Shown here: piece after piece, positions 1 through 9,900 of the stretch
How the letters are laid out: each line of letters begins with the position of its first letter
Numbering within the stretch: position 1 is the stretch's first letter
Assembly (NCBI GenBank): GCA_945869695.1
Contig: CAMBPV010000001.1
Span: 1 to 64,000, forward strand
DNA length: 64,000 nt
Source: Prosthecobacter debontii
Lineage (GTDB): Bacteria > Verrucomicrobiota > Verrucomicrobiia > Verrucomicrobiales > Verrucomicrobiaceae
Reading direction: 5' to 3'
Position numbers and translations under genes: made by a program
Notes under the pieces: model-generated
The model's database searches: none
What the model saw: the letters and a program-made list of their open reading frames with translations, nothing else
Told to the model about the DNA's origin: nothing

Positions 1-60
1 CAAGCCTAATAAGAAACAGATAAATCCCTTCATGAAACCGCAGTGATCGGAGGCTAACAC

Positions 61-141
61 ATGCCGAGTCGCTCTTCCATTCAATATCAGGTCCCTCTTG
101 GCATAAGCCCCTTCACCTGCAAGAATGCGATCCATCCATGA
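61..141 (+). CDS. Short leader ORF (26 aa) coupled to the propeller gene
   Basis: A 26-codon ORF starts at an ATG preceded by a good Shine-Dalgarno GGAGG (49-53) with 7-base spacing. Its TGA stop (139-141) overlaps the ATG of the next gene (138-140) as ATGA. The next gene has no clear ribosome-binding site of its own, so it may depend on translation of this leader by termination-reinitiation. The peptide contains no run of one amino acid that would suggest classical attenuation and resembles no family I know. It could be a chance ORF, but the combination of SD, spacing and stop-start overlap makes it worth listing. Confidence 0.4.
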   Translation: MPSRSSIQYQVPLGISPFTCKNAIHP

Positions 142-1169
142 ACCTTAAAGATTTGTTGCTGCTCAGCTTTGTCGTACTTTTTGCAGGCCATGCCGCCGCT
201 CAGTTAGAGACACTGGGACAGGGTGAGTTCAGGTATCGCGTCGTTCCGAATTGGGGGAAGGAGGCCTTGGATTCCGTCCGCATAAAAAATGGGCATGGTA
301 TCCTGGTCGACCGCTCAGGGCGAATCGTTTTTCTGACTGATGATGCTGCGAATAATGTGATCGTTCTCAATCGTGAAGGAAAACTGATCGAGACTTGGAC
401 GGCCCGAATGCCAAGTGCCCACGGCCTAACCTCCACCATCGAAGGCAATCAAGAAAACATCTTTATTACCGACACGGCGCTGCATGAAGTACGAAAGTTG
501 AGTCTGCGCGGCGAAGAAATCCTCCAGCTTACATGGCCGGAGAAGTCAGGTCTCTATCAAACTGCCGCTGAGTATCGTCCTTCCAAGGTTCTCATGTCAC
601 CCCTTGGCGGAGAGTTCTTTGTCTTCGATGGCTACGGGAAAGACTACGTCCACCACTATCGCGGTGATGGCTCACTCATCCGCTCTTGGGGTGGAGATCA
701 AGGCGAAGGTGAAAGCAGATTGTCCCATTTCGGGCCACACGGAGGGATCATCGACACACGTGTCGCAGAACACCCCGTCATGCTGATATGCATGAGTGAT
801 CGCCGAGAGGTGAAACGATTCACACTTGATGGAAAGTATATCGATAAGTTCGCAATGCCGGGAGGGAATCCTCGGGATGCCGTTCTATTTGGCCAGCATC
901 TCATCATTCCCCATCTGAGTGACGATTGGCCCGCTGATCGAAATGCCCCGGGTTTTATCTCTGTGCTCGATCGCAACAACCGGATCATATCCAACGTCGG
1001 TGGCACACCGGCTGAGTATTCGAAGGAGGGAATCCTTCAGCCAATGAAGTCCATCGTCTCCCCTTTCGTGCACCCTCATGCCGTCGCACTTGATGCAGCG
1101 GGAAATATGTACGTCGCTCAGTTTGCGTCACCCGGGGCACCCCTCCTGAAACTCGAGCGGCTGAAGTAA
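138..1169 (+). CDS. Secreted NHL-type beta-propeller protein
   Basis: A 343-residue protein with an N-terminal signal peptide (hydrophobic residues about 5-21, ending in a small-residue AAA site). The rest reads as an NHL or six-bladed propeller: successive blades carry patterns such as GILVDRSGRIVFLTDDAANNVIVLN and FVFDGYGKDYVHHYRGDGS, and the last contains AVALDAAGNMYVAQF. Propellers of this kind occur in peptidylglycine-lyase-like and other periplasmic proteins, but no catalytic residues can be assigned here. The gene lies 4 bases upstream of a TauE/SafE transporter, suggesting co-transcription. The ATG forms an ATGA overlap with the leader ORF. The fold call is fairly sure; the function is unknown. 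Confidence 0.75.
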   Translation: MNLKDLLLLSFVVLFAGHAAAQLETLGQGEFRYRVVPNWGKEALDSVRIKNGHGILVDRSGRIVFLTDDAANNVIVLNREGKLIETWTARMPSAHGLTSTIEGNQENIFITDTALHEVRKLSLRGEEILQLTWPEKSGLYQTAAEYRPSKVLMSPLGGEFFVFDGYGKDYVHHYRGDGSLIRSWGGDQGEGESRLSHFGPHGGIIDTRVAEHPVMLICMSDRREVKRFTLDGKYIDKFAMPGGNPRDAVLFGQHLIIPHLSDDWPADRNAPGFISVLDRNNRIISNVGGTPAEYSKEGILQPMKSIVSPFVHPHAVALDAAGNMYVAQFASPGAPLLKLERLK

Positions 1170-1173
1170 CGAG

Positions 1174-1923
1174 ATGGAAGCAGGCACATTCATCTTGTTG
1201 CTCCTCGCAGGACTGGGTGCAGGCTTCATCGATGCCATTGCAGGTGGCGGAGGATTGATCTCCATGCCCGCACTGATGTGGGCTGGTCTTCCCCCACACT
1301 TGGCGCTGGGCACGAATAAGATGCAGAGTTCCTTCGGCACCGCAGCCGCAGTGATGAGATATTCCAGCGCGGGACTCATCAGTTGGAAACAGGTTCGACT
1401 CGCTGCCGTGGTCACTTTTGCATTCGCGGGAGTCGGCGCACTGACCGTTACTCGACTCAGCACTGAAATACTCAAAGCCATTGTGCCATGGATGCTGCTA
1501 GCCGTCGCAATCTACACCCTTATGTGTCCACGGATGGGCATTCATTCTGAACGAGCGCGATTGAATTCCGTCTCTTTTTCAATCCTTGCAGGAAGTGCGC
1601 TTGGATTTTATGACGGATTTTTTGGACCGGGCACTGGCTCCTTTTGGACACTCGCCTGCATCGGACTCTTGGGACTCGAACTCACGCGAGCAACCGCTTT
1701 CACCAAGGTTGTAAATCTTTCGAGCAACCTTGCCTCGCTACTCATTTTTATCTTCGCTTCCAAAGTGCGTTACGACATGGCGGCAGTCATGATTGCTGGG
1801 CAAATTGCTGGTGCGCGCATGGGTTCGAGCCTTGTCATTCGGCACGGAGCGCCTTTGGTGCGGATCGTTTTTCTCATCGTGATTTTTGTCATGATCATCA
1901 AATTGCTCTCGGATCAATTGTGA
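1174..1923 (+). CDS. TauE/SafE (TSUP) family membrane transporter
   Basis: A 249-residue integral membrane protein with about seven to eight hydrophobic segments. It has the two-fold internal pseudo-repeat typical of the TauE/SafE family: an early G-x-G-AGFIDAIAGGGGLI-x-P motif followed by GTNK (about residues 16-48), and a second-half DGFFGPGTGSF motif (about 149-159). TSUP proteins export or import sulfite, sulfoacetate or related small anions; the substrate cannot be read from the sequence. In a region rich in sulfatases a role in sulfur-anion movement is possible but is inference. It starts 4 bases after the propeller gene. Confidence 0.88.
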   Translation: MEAGTFILLLLAGLGAGFIDAIAGGGGLISMPALMWAGLPPHLALGTNKMQSSFGTAAAVMRYSSAGLISWKQVRLAAVVTFAFAGVGALTVTRLSTEILKAIVPWMLLAVAIYTLMCPRMGIHSERARLNSVSFSILAGSALGFYDGFFGPGTGSFWTLACIGLLGLELTRATAFTKVVNLSSNLASLLIFIFASKVRYDMAAVMIAGQIAGARMGSSLVIRHGAPLVRIVFLIVIFVMIIKLLSDQL

Positions 1924-2068
1924 TGATTTACGCAGACAAAATAGATCACGATGACATAGGAATTTGAGTCACCGATGAAGCGCGCGAAATCTGATCGGGT
2001 TGCGAAGATGTAACTTACGCTTGCTTCATTTCATTCACTGAATATTAATTCCATTTCAATCAACCCTA

Positions 2069-2074
2069 TATACT
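2069..2074 (+). promoter_or_regulatory. Possible -10 element upstream of ppdK
   Basis: TATACT lies 44 bases before the ppdK start within an AT-rich spacer. No convincing -35 hexamer is present at the expected distance, so this is a weak call. Confidence 0.25.
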
Positions 2075-2117
2075 CATCTCTGACATCAGTGGTCTGATCA
2101 AGAGACCCCAAAAAGCT

Positions 2118-5100
2118 ATGGCAACCAAAGGCAACAAGAGCATCAAGTACGTTTATAATTTCGGAGCAGGTAAGGCAGATGGTGACGGAACCATGAAAGC
2201 CTTGTTGGGAGGCAAAGGAGCCAACCTCGCTGAAATGAGCCGCATCGGCCTCCCCGTCCCTCCTGGATTCACAGTCACGACTGAAGTCTGCACTTATTTT
2301 TACGACCACAAGAAGACCTACCCTGCCGCCATGGAAGCTCAGATGCGCGCAGGCATCGCTTCGATGGAGAAGATCATGAACAGCAAGTTCGGTGATGCGA
2401 AAGGACTCCCCCTTCTCGTTGCTGTCCGTTCCGGTGCACGTGATTCCATGCCAGGCATGATGGACACGATTCTGAACCTTGGTCTGAATGACGAAACGGT
2501 TCTTTCACTCGCCAAGGTGACCAACAACGAGCGTTTCGCCTGGGACTGCTACCGCCGCTTCGTTCAAATGTATGGCGACGTGGTGCTCGGCGTCCAAAAG
2601 CGCGAGGGAGAAGATCACGAACCGTTTGAGGTCGTCATCGAAACCTTCAAGCACGAGCGTTACCATGCAGATATTGAAGATGCCAAGATGACCGCTGACG
2701 ACCAGAAGGAACTGGTGAAGCGTTTCAAGAAGCTCGTGAAAGACCGCACCGGTCACTCCTTCCCGAGCGACCCATGGGCTCAACTCCTTGGTGCTGCAGG
2801 TGCTGTGTTCGGAAGCTGGATGAACGATCGTGCTATTGTGTACCGTCGTAAATACAACATCCCCGCTGAATGGGGCACCGCTGTAAACGTGCAGGCAATG
2901 GTTTACGGAAACACTGGCGAAACCTCGGGCTCGGGCGTGGCCTTCACCCGCAATCCAGCCAATGGCGTCAATGAATTCTACGGTGAGTTCCTGATCAACG
3001 CTCAAGGTGAGGACGTCGTCGCAGGCGTCCGCACACCAGAACCCGTCGCACAGCTGGAAAAAGAAATGCCGAAGCCTTTTGCCGAACTGATGAAGGTTCG
3101 CAAAACTTTGGAGAAACATTTCAAGGATGTTCAAGACGTTGAGTTCACCATTCAGGAGGGCAAGCTGTTCATGCTTCAGACCCGGAATGGAAAACGCACC
3201 GCTATGGCTGCGCTGAAATTCAGCATGGACATGGTGAAAGAAAAATTGATCGACTGGGAGACGGCCGTCCTCCGCAATCCTGCCGACCAGTTGGACCAAT
3301 TGCTCGCTCCGGTTTTCGATCTCGCAGATTTGAAGAAGGCAAAAGCTCTCGCGACTGGCCTGCCGGCCGGTCCAGGCGCAGCTTCTGGCCGAGTCTACCT
3401 CAATGCTGACCGCGCCGTCATTGCTGAAGGCAAAGGTGAGAAAGTTCTCCTCGTCCGGAATGAAACCAGCCCCGAAGATCTTCGTGGCATGATCGCCGCA
3501 GAAGGTATCCTTACAGCCAAAGGCGGTGTGTCCTCACACGCCGCACTCGTTGCCCGTCAGATGGGCAAGGTTTGCATCTGCGGTGCGGCGGCGTTGGACA
3601 TCAACTACGACAAGAAGACTGTTACCGTATCAGGCCAGACCTTCAAGGAAGGTGACTTCATGTCCATCGATGGAACGAGCGGTATCGTCTACGGTGGCGA
3701 ACTGAAAACAGCTCCTTCCGAGATCATCACCGGAATTCTTCACGGGGATAAGGCTGCACTCGCTACTGAGAAACTGAAAGGCTTCAAGCAACTCATGGAC
3801 TGGTGCGCTAAGGCAACCAAGCTCCAAGTCCGCACCAATGCCGACAATCCAGAGCAGACCGAAAACGCGATTGCTTTCGGCGCACAAGGCATCGGACTCA
3901 CCCGCACAGAGCACATGTTCTTTGAAGGTGACCGCATCGACGCCATGCGTGAGATGATCCTCGCCACCACGGAGAAAGATCGTCGTGCCGCACTTGGCAA
4001 GTTGCTTCCTTACCAGAGAGAGGACTTCACTGGAATCTTCAAGGCACTCAAGGGATTGCCTGCGACGATCCGTCTTCTTGACCCACCGCTTCATGAGTTC
4101 CTCCCTCACACAGAGGCTCAGCAGAAAGATCTTTCCGCGAAGACTGGCATCAGTGTGGATAAAATCCAAGCTCGTGTGAATTCACTGCATGAGTTCAATC
4201 CAATGCTCGGACATCGCGGTTGCCGTCTCGGTATCGCGTATCCTGAGATCACTGAAATGCAGGCGCGCGCAATCTTTGAGGCCGCCGCTGATGTTTCCAA
4301 AAAAGGCATCAAGGTGAAACCCGAAGTGATGATTCCTCTGGTTGGCTTCAAGAAAGAACTCGACCTTCAGGTCGCAATCGTGCATAATGTTGCGAAGCAG
4401 GTGATGCAGGAAAAGAAAGTTAAGCTCGACTACCTCGTCGGCACGATGATTGAAGTGCCGCGCGGAGCACTGACGGCAGATGAGATTGCTCAGACTGCGC
4501 AGTTCTTTAGCTTCGGAACTAACGATCTCACTCAAACCGCGCTCGGCATCAGTCGTGACGACATGGGTAACTTCCTCCTTCCTTATACGGAGAACGAGAT
4601 CTTCAAGAAGAACCCCTTCGCCACACTCGATCAAACCGGCGTCGGCCAGCTGATGGAGATCGCCATCGATAAGGGTCGCCGCACCAATCCAGGCATTAAG
4701 CTTGGGATCTGCGGTGAACACGGTGGTGACCCGGAGAGCGTCAAGTTCTGTCACCGCCTAGGCCTCAGCTACGTCAGCTGCAGCCCATACCGAGTTCCCG
4801 TCGCCCGCCTGGCCGCTGCTCAAGCCGCCATCGAGGAGAAGCGCCGCGCTGCAGCGGCCCCAACAAATGTCCGAGGAAACAGCGCAGCCAAGTCGGCTGC
4901 CCCAAAAGCAACCGCTAAGAGCGCTGCTTCACCGGCAAAAAAAACAAACGCAACCAACAAAACAACAAGGAGTAATACCATGGCTAAAAAAGCAGCAGCG
5001 AAGAAAGCACCAGCAAAGAAGGCCCCAGCAAAAAAGGCAGTCGCCAAGAAAGCCCCTGCTAAGAAGGCAGTAGCTAAGAAGGCTCCTGCTAAGAAGGCCC

Positions 5101-5129
5101 CAGCCAAGAAGGCTGCCAAGAAGAAATAG
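2118..5129 (+). CDS. ppdK: Pyruvate, phosphate dikinase with histone-H1-like C-terminal tail
   Basis: A 1003-residue pyruvate phosphate dikinase (pyruvate + ATP + Pi to and from PEP + AMP + PPi), a reversible enzyme of glycolysis/gluconeogenesis. The N-terminal nucleotide-binding domain begins GAGKADGDG...[10 protein letters not shown]. The phosphohistidine swivel motif [12 protein letters not shown] places the catalytic His at 474. The PEP/pyruvate domain ends with [10 protein letters not shown] (Cys865) and [16 protein letters not shown]. The family fold finishes near residue 904, giving the usual length of about 900. Beyond it come about 50 residues of Ala/Lys/Thr/Ser linker and then 49 residues of KKAPA-type repeats like bacterial H1 (HC1/HC2-type) tails. 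That tail has its own in-frame Met955 behind a strong SD, so it may also be made separately. A strong terminator follows. The enzyme call is certain; the role of the tail is unknown. Confidence 0.97.
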   Translation: MATKGNKSIKYVYNFGAGKADGDGTMKALLGGKGANLAEMSRIGLPVPPGFTVTTEVCTYFYDHKKTYPAAMEAQMRAGIASMEKIMNSKFGDAKGLPLLVAVRSGARDSMPGMMDTILNLGLNDETVLSLAKVTNNERFAWDCYRRFVQMYGDVVLGVQKREGEDHEPFEVVIETFKHERYHADIEDAKMTADDQKELVKRFKKLVKDRTGHSFPSDPWAQLLGAAGAVFGSWMNDRAIVYRRKYNIPAEWGTAVNVQAMVYGNTGETSGSGVAFTRNPANGVNEFYGEFLINAQGEDVVAGVRTPEPVAQLEKEMPKPFAELMKVRKTLEKHFKDVQDVEFTIQEGKLFMLQTRNGKRTAMAALKFSMDMVKEKLIDWETAVLRNPADQLDQLLAPVFDLADLKKAKALATGLPAGPGAASGRVYLNADRAVIAEGKGEKVLLVRNETSPEDLRGMIAAEGILTAKGGVSSHAALVARQMGKVCICGAAALDINYDKKTVTVSGQTFKEGDFMSIDGTSGIVYGGELKTAPSEIITGILHGDKAALATEKLKGFKQLMDWCAKATKLQVRTNADNPEQTENAIAFGAQGIGLTRTEHMFFEGDRIDAMREMILATTEKDRRAALGKLLPYQREDFTGIFKALKGLPATIRLLDPPLHEFLPHTEAQQKDLSAKTGISVDKIQARVNSLHEFNPMLGHRGCRLGIAYPEITEMQARAIFEAAADVSKKGIKVKPEVMIPLVGFKKELDLQVAIVHNVAKQVMQEKKVKLDYLVGTMIEVPRGALTADEIAQTAQFFSFGTNDLTQTALGISRDDMGNFLLPYTENEIFKKNPFATLDQTGVGQLMEIAIDKGRRTNPGIKLGICGEHGGDPESVKFCHRLGLSYVSCSPYRVPVARLAAAQAAIEEKRRAAAAPTNVRGNSAAKSAAPKATAKSAASPAKKTNATNKTTRSNTMAKKAAAKKAPAKKAPAKKAVAKKAPAKKAVAKKAPAKKAPAKKAAKKK
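4967..4972 (+). promoter_or_regulatory. Internal Shine-Dalgarno AAGGAG inside ppdK
   Basis: A perfect AAGGAG sits 7 bases before an in-frame ATG (4980) within the ppdK reading frame. It is one of the best ribosome-binding sites in this window, better than that of ppdK itself, and would direct independent translation of the lysine-rich tail. Confidence 0.55.
4980..5129 (+). CDS. Candidate nested histone-H1-like small protein (49 aa), same frame as ppdK tail
   Basis: In-frame internal start at ppdK codon 955, preceded by AAGGAG with optimal spacing. The product would be 49 residues of only Met, Ala, Lys, Pro and Val, built from KKAPA and KKAVA units, and extremely basic. It resembles stand-alone bacterial histone-H1-like nucleoid proteins such as chlamydial HC1/HC2 tails. 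Two readings are possible: a free DNA-binding protein made from an internal site, or a once-separate downstream H1-like gene now fused to ppdK. Sequence alone cannot tell whether both products are made. Confidence 0.45.
   Translation: MAKKAAAKKAPAKKAPAKKAVAKKAPAKKAVAKKAPAKKAPAKKAAKKK
4983..5126 (+). repeat. Tandem [10 protein letters not shown]-coding repeat
   Basis: About nine near-tandem 15-base units, each encoding Lys-Lys-Ala-(Pro/Val)-Ala or a close variant. Mixed AAA/AAG and GCA/GCC/GCT codons show the array has diverged at synonymous sites while the peptide pattern is kept. Confidence 0.85.
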
Positions 5130-5171
5130 TCTTCTCGGTGATCACCCAGGCGATTCTGTCGCCTATGAAAG

Positions 5172-5207
5172 CCCTGTGAGGTTCACCCCTCACAGGGTTT
5201 TTTGTTT
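5172..5207 (+). terminator. Rho-independent terminator after ppdK
   Basis: A perfect 9-bp stem CCCTGTGAG (5172-5180) / CTCACAGGG (5189-5197) with an 8-base loop is followed by a T-rich run (5198-5207). It lies 42 bases past the ppdK stop. Confidence 0.9.
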
Positions 5208-5229
5208 GGAGATTCAGCAGCACGTAACC

Positions 5230-6132
5230 CTACTTGGCGATCCGGTAGAGATGCGCGGGCAACCTTTCGCTGGTGCACCAGAAATGAGCACCATCGCGGC
5301 TGTAACACACCGCCTCGCCTTGAGGCATCAACGGCGTTTCGATCCGGATGGGCTTGAGCGCCAGAGCCTCACCCAGCGTCTGGTTTCCATGCACCGACCA
5401 CTCATATAAACTGGAGTAACTCATCACGACCACCCGATCCCCCTCGGGCGAGAAACATGCGGCCGTCGAGCGGCAATTGTCGATCGGACGCTTGCCACTT
5501 CTGGTCAATGGCGGGAGTCTAAAATTCCCCAGGTGCGTTAACTGCATGACGGATTGGGACGATAGCTTGATCGGAAAAGCGTAAACCCCGCATTGACCAT
5601 CATCTGTCTTTGTGATGATGAAAAGTTGTCCTGATTTCGGATGGCAAAGAAGAGACTCCGCATTGTGTCGCCCATCAGGATAACTCGCCCGAAAGATCTT
5701 CACGCCACCAACCTCGCCTTCGACCACCTCCTTTCCACTCGCTTTCACAGCAGGCTCCTCAATCTGATAAATCTGCAAGTCGCCACGAATGCCTAAATTA
5801 TCTCCGATATCGCCAATATAGAGCACAGGCACACCTGCATCACTGATCCCAGATGCCATGTCCTCCCAATCGAAATTGAATGCGCCGCTCAGCGTGAAAC
5901 GCCCGCGCACTGAACCCTTTTCATTCAATGCGAAAACGAATGGACCGTCCCCTGAGTCATTGTGCGTCCACAAAATTCCAGGCGTTCTCTGACTCAACGC
6001 AATCCCCGAGCTTTCATTCAACCGTGGATCATCCAGTGCCAGCGGCGAACTACTCACAGGTTCCTGCGCGAAGCAAGCCAGGCATGAGCAAACGACCAGC
6101 CCAAACAAAACAAAAGGCGTGAGTGCGTGCAT
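5230..6132 (-). CDS. Secreted protein of unknown function, propeller-like
   Basis: A 300-residue protein with a clear N-terminal signal peptide (residues 1-22, ending CFAQ). It contains a WTHNDSGDGPFVFALNEKG motif near residues 54-73 and an FDWEDMA motif. These resemble proteins with esterase-like/SdiA-regulated-type propellers in which acidic residues bind metal or phosphate, but the match is by eye only. The ATG lies 6 bases after the amidase stop, so it is probably the last gene of the ABC transporter-amidase-unknown operon on the minus strand. No lipobox or membrane anchor beyond the signal is seen. Confidence 0.7.
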   Translation of the reverse strand: MHALTPFVLFGLVVCSCLACFAQEPVSSSPLALDDPRLNESSGIALSQRTPGILWTHNDSGDGPFVFALNEKGSVRGRFTLSGAFNFDWEDMASGISDAGVPVLYIGDIGDNLGIRGDLQIYQIEEPAVKASGKEVVEGEVGGVKIFRASYPDGRHNAESLLCHPKSGQLFIITKTDDGQCGVYAFPIKLSSQSVMQLTHLGNFRLPPLTRSGKRPIDNCRSTAACFSPEGDRVVVMSYSSLYEWSVHGNQTLGEALALKPIRIETPLMPQGEAVCYSRDGAHFWCTSERLPAHLYRIAK

Positions 6133-6138
6133 CGTAAC

Positions 6139-6849
6139 TTAGCCCAAGGGTTTAACTGGCCCCGGAATGATCCGCTGATAATGCATCTTCACCCGACTGA
6201 GAAACCACTGCCATTTCTTTCCGGGTCGACCATTGTCCATGAGGAAGTGCGGGCAATTTTTGTGAGGTTGGCTGATGTAAGGACTGATTCTCGGCCAATG
6301 ATAATGAGGCACCACATGATTGAGCGGAATGCCGTAGGTATACATCAGGTAGGCGGACAACCGTGCAGTCCTGTCGATCGTCCAGGATAAATCATTGCCC
6401 TTGTGTTCACACATCTCGATTCCGATGCTGTAGTTATTTCCCGGCCCGTCAAAGTCAGCGTGCTCCCCCTGCTCTCTGCACGGGAGGTGTTGAATCGCCA
6501 CATCCTGCTGCACCGTGAAATGCCACGTTAAGTAGCCGATTCGGTTACCCCCTTTTCTTTGTGTCGCGCGGAGGGCTCCCCTCTTCAGGGCCAAAGCGTG
6601 CTGATAGGCATTGCCGGTGTAATTCTGCGTGCTGTGGACTGTGATGTAACGCGCCCGCATCGGCCGATAGTAGCGCCGTCCATACTTCCCAGAGGCAATT
6701 AGATCCGGTCTCACGTTACACTCTGCCAATAACTGCAATGGAGTCACCTGCCCTAACTGTCCCACGGATCCGGTCAGGGAAGAATTGTTCTGACAGGAAC
6801 AAAGCAGCCCGATAAGAGCAGTGAGGATGACGTGACGAAGAATGTTCAT
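6139..6849 (-). CDS. N-acetylmuramoyl-L-alanine amidase (amidase_2 type), lipoprotein
   Basis: I chose the ATG at 6849 rather than an upstream TTG (6930) because it begins a lipoprotein signal (MNILRHVILTALIGLLCSC, lipobox LCSC) and gives 236 residues. The mature part matches zinc-dependent amidase_2 enzymes that cleave the amide between MurNAc and L-Ala. It has YITVHST with the first zinc His, WHFTV, a central GNNYSIGIEMCEH segment, and the late His/Cys-Pro-His motif HKNCPHFL. It should act in the periplasm on peptidoglycan. It lies between the ABC transporter gene (84 bases upstream) and the 300-residue secreted protein, suggesting a cell-envelope operon. The enzyme class is well supported; the substrate (own wall or recycled fragments) is not known. 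Confidence 0.85.
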   Translation of the reverse strand: MNILRHVILTALIGLLCSCQNNSSLTGSVGQLGQVTPLQLLAECNVRPDLIASGKYGRRYYRPMRARYITVHSTQNYTGNAYQHALALKRGALRATQRKGGNRIGYLTWHFTVQQDVAIQHLPCREQGEHADFDGPGNNYSIGIEMCEHKGNDLSWTIDRTARLSAYLMYTYGIPLNHVVPHYHWPRISPYISQPHKNCPHFLMDNGRPGKKWQWFLSRVKMHYQRIIPGPVKPLG

Positions 6850-6933
6850 TGGATGGACTATCGATAATGTGTGGTCATTTTCCAGCCCGGATATCGGGTC
6901 ACCGAGACGCCAATACCCAACTGACTTCAAAAT

Positions 6934-9900
6934 TTAGACTCGAGTTAATTGCCGTTTCAAAGAGAAGTGAATCACAGCCAGAATGACTGCCAAGGCGAGA
7001 AAGATCACGACGCCATTAATCCACAAAGTGCTGAACACGGTATTGAAATAGGTCTTTACGGTTCCGAAGAAAACATTCGGACTCACCCGGCGACGATAGT
7101 CTTCACGCTCCATTTCAGCCTTAGTCACGAGATCCAATACCTTGCGATTGACATAAATTTCCTCTGCACTGGTTCCTTTGCTCTCGGATTGGAGCTCATC
7201 AAGCAACCCTTGCTCCAAAACGCCGCTCCTCACCGCGTTTCGAATCAATCGAAGCTGCCCTGAGATCTCGTCGGGCTTCCGAGACTGGAGCCCCGATATG
7301 ATGGCCAGCGCCTGTTTCGCGAGTTCCAGTTTGTTTCTTTGCTCTGGCGTTAGCTCAACATCCCGAGGGAGACTGACAAGCGCCTGAATTTCGTCCTCAA
7401 GGAAATCTTGGTTCCGAGTGAGAGGATTCAGTTTTGATTGTGAGATTAGGATCGCTTCATAAGACCATCGCAATGGCATGAACTGACACACAAAGGGAAC
7501 ATTCAACTTGCTGGCAGAATCGCCCTCGGGGGTGGTCTTGTCACCGGTCCAGCGTCTGATTGAATACACCAAATCGAGATTTTTGTTCATCTCCTCATAC
7601 TTGATCAGCGCACCGCCCAGAATGATCTGCGGAATGAGCATCAGCGGTATAGTGTTCAGTGCCGTGCGTGAGTCATGAACCAGGCTCGAGACCAAAAGAC
7701 CAAGAAAAACACCCGTCAGCGAGGTCAGGAACATCCACCACAGATGGATGGCAAACATTTCTCGAACCTCGAGGATGTAGTTTCCGATCAGAAGGTAAAT
7801 CACACACTGGATCAGTGCAAAAGTCCCCAGTGATAGCACTTTCCCAATCAAATAATAAAACGTTCGGAGGTTGTGATTCCGCTCCCGACTCAAGGTGTGA
7901 CGATCTCGAATGATCTCGTCGGCGCTATTGGTCAAGCCGAGGAACATGGATACCACCAAGCTCATGAAGAGATAGGTGGGAATGTGGAAGGCTGAGGCAA
8001 AGGTGTAGCGATCCTCCTCTGAATAGCGCAACACGGTCGCAATCAGCACGGCGAGCATCGGTGCCTCCAAGAGAGTCGTCAGCAAATTGGCACGATTCCT
8101 TAATTTACTGAGGAATGCACGCTTCACCAGAGTGCTGAAAAGGATACCCTCCTCCCGAATGGTGTGCTGAGGTGCCTTCGGGGCCTTTCGCGAGGCTACA
8201 CTCCCGGCTGCCAGAGCAGTCTCATCCCGACTTTTTTTGGGCTCACCCGATCCCACTCGATCCATCGACTCCATGACGATGTGATTCTGATAGCGGTCTC
8301 GCCAAAAGTTCGGAGGGAAGCGTCTTGCCGCCACGAGGTGACCGTCCGCACTTTTTTCCTGGATAACATCACCACTGATATCCCTGAGCGGCGTTTCCAT
8401 CACATCAAAGACGTAGTCAGGCGTGAGTCCGTCAGGCATCGGGCCGATCTCGGTGCTCGGCCCCGTCTCCTCGTTATACGCATTCCAGAAATACTCCAAC
8501 ATGCCCTGCGGCGTGCCGAAGTACACCATCTTCCCGCCCTTATCGAGAAGGAGTGCTTTATCGAACATCTGCAACAACCTGACGCTTGGCTGATGAATGG
8601 AAGCGAAGACAATCTTATTCCTCGCAAGGGAGCGGATGATCTCTAATACATGCTCCGAGTCCTTCGAGGACAGGCCCGATGTTGGCTCGTCAAAAAGATA
8701 GACATCGGAGATGCCGATCATGTCCAGTCCAGCATTCAGACGCTTCCGCTCGCCACCGCTCAAAAATTTCTGCTGGGGTGTGCCAGCCAAGCGTTTCCTG
8801 AGTTCCGATAGCCCTAACTCCGAGAGCTTTGCATCCACCCGTTTCCTCCGATCCTCCACTCGAAGGTGAGGGCAACGCACAGCCACTGAGAAATCCAGAT
8901 TTTCATCGACCCGCAGCAGTGGATCGAAAGCATCCTCCTGCGGAATGTAGGCGATGTAGGAGCTGAGGCTCTCGATGTTTGAATAGAGCGCCAAACCATT
9001 CATCAGCACCTCACCGCTTTTGGGTTTGAGTTGTCCTCCCAAAACGCGCAGCAGGGTGCTTTTTCCACACCCACTCGGACCCATCACACAAATCATCTCC
9101 CCACGCCGAGCCGTGAGACTAATGCCATCCAATGCCGTGTCTCGGCTATCGAATCGGTGAGCTGCTTCTTTAAGCTCGATCTGACGGATGACATTCCGCT
9201 CTTCTTCAATGATGCGGTCGGAAAAGTGGCATCGCAGAAACTGCCCATCATTCAGGGTGATGGTGTCGCCGTCACTGAGGAGGCATCGATCACGCACCGG
9301 CAGGTTATCCACGAGAATCACTCTCGGTGAACGAAGGACTTCCAGTGCTCCCGTTTTTTGAGCATACTGACATTCAATCCGAAGAAGAATTTCCCCCTCG
9401 GTTTCCTGGGAGAGCAAAATGTCCCCTTCCTCCAGCAGATCGGGATTATTGGAGACGAGATAAGTATTCCGACTGCCTTCGAGGCGAAACTGCCCTCCAA
9501 ACTCGCGCGCACGACGGCGCAGATCACGAAGAGAAATTTCAACCTCTCCCTTCGCCACGATGCTATCTTCGATAGAAGCATCGATGATCACGCCATCCTT
9601 CAGTTTTTGGCCACCGAGAGTTGCATCCGTATCTCGCAGGGCTTCGATCGTTACCCCCAAGCCGAAACTGATGCGCAGATTGGTGCCACGTGCCCTTTGC
9701 TCACTGATCTCTGCATTGCCACCATCCGTTAGTGTGAGATAAAGCTGCGTGCCCGTCAGCGTGCGTTTTGCATTGAAATAGGAGACGAGATCCCCGTAGT
9801 CCAGCGTGACGTCATCGAGGACGACTCGTTCACCTTGATACAGTCTCGAAAAATCACCCGGGGGCTGACGACGGCTTCTGACCAAAATGGGCACACTCCC

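Noticed and set aside
4820-5119. Minus-strand frame coding Phe-Ala-Gly repeats that look like a membrane protein
   Set aside because: It is the reverse complement of the Lys/Ala repeat tail of PPDK.
4983-5126. CRISPR-like array
   Set aside because: The repeats are 15-base coding units with no spacers; they translate into KKAPA blocks.
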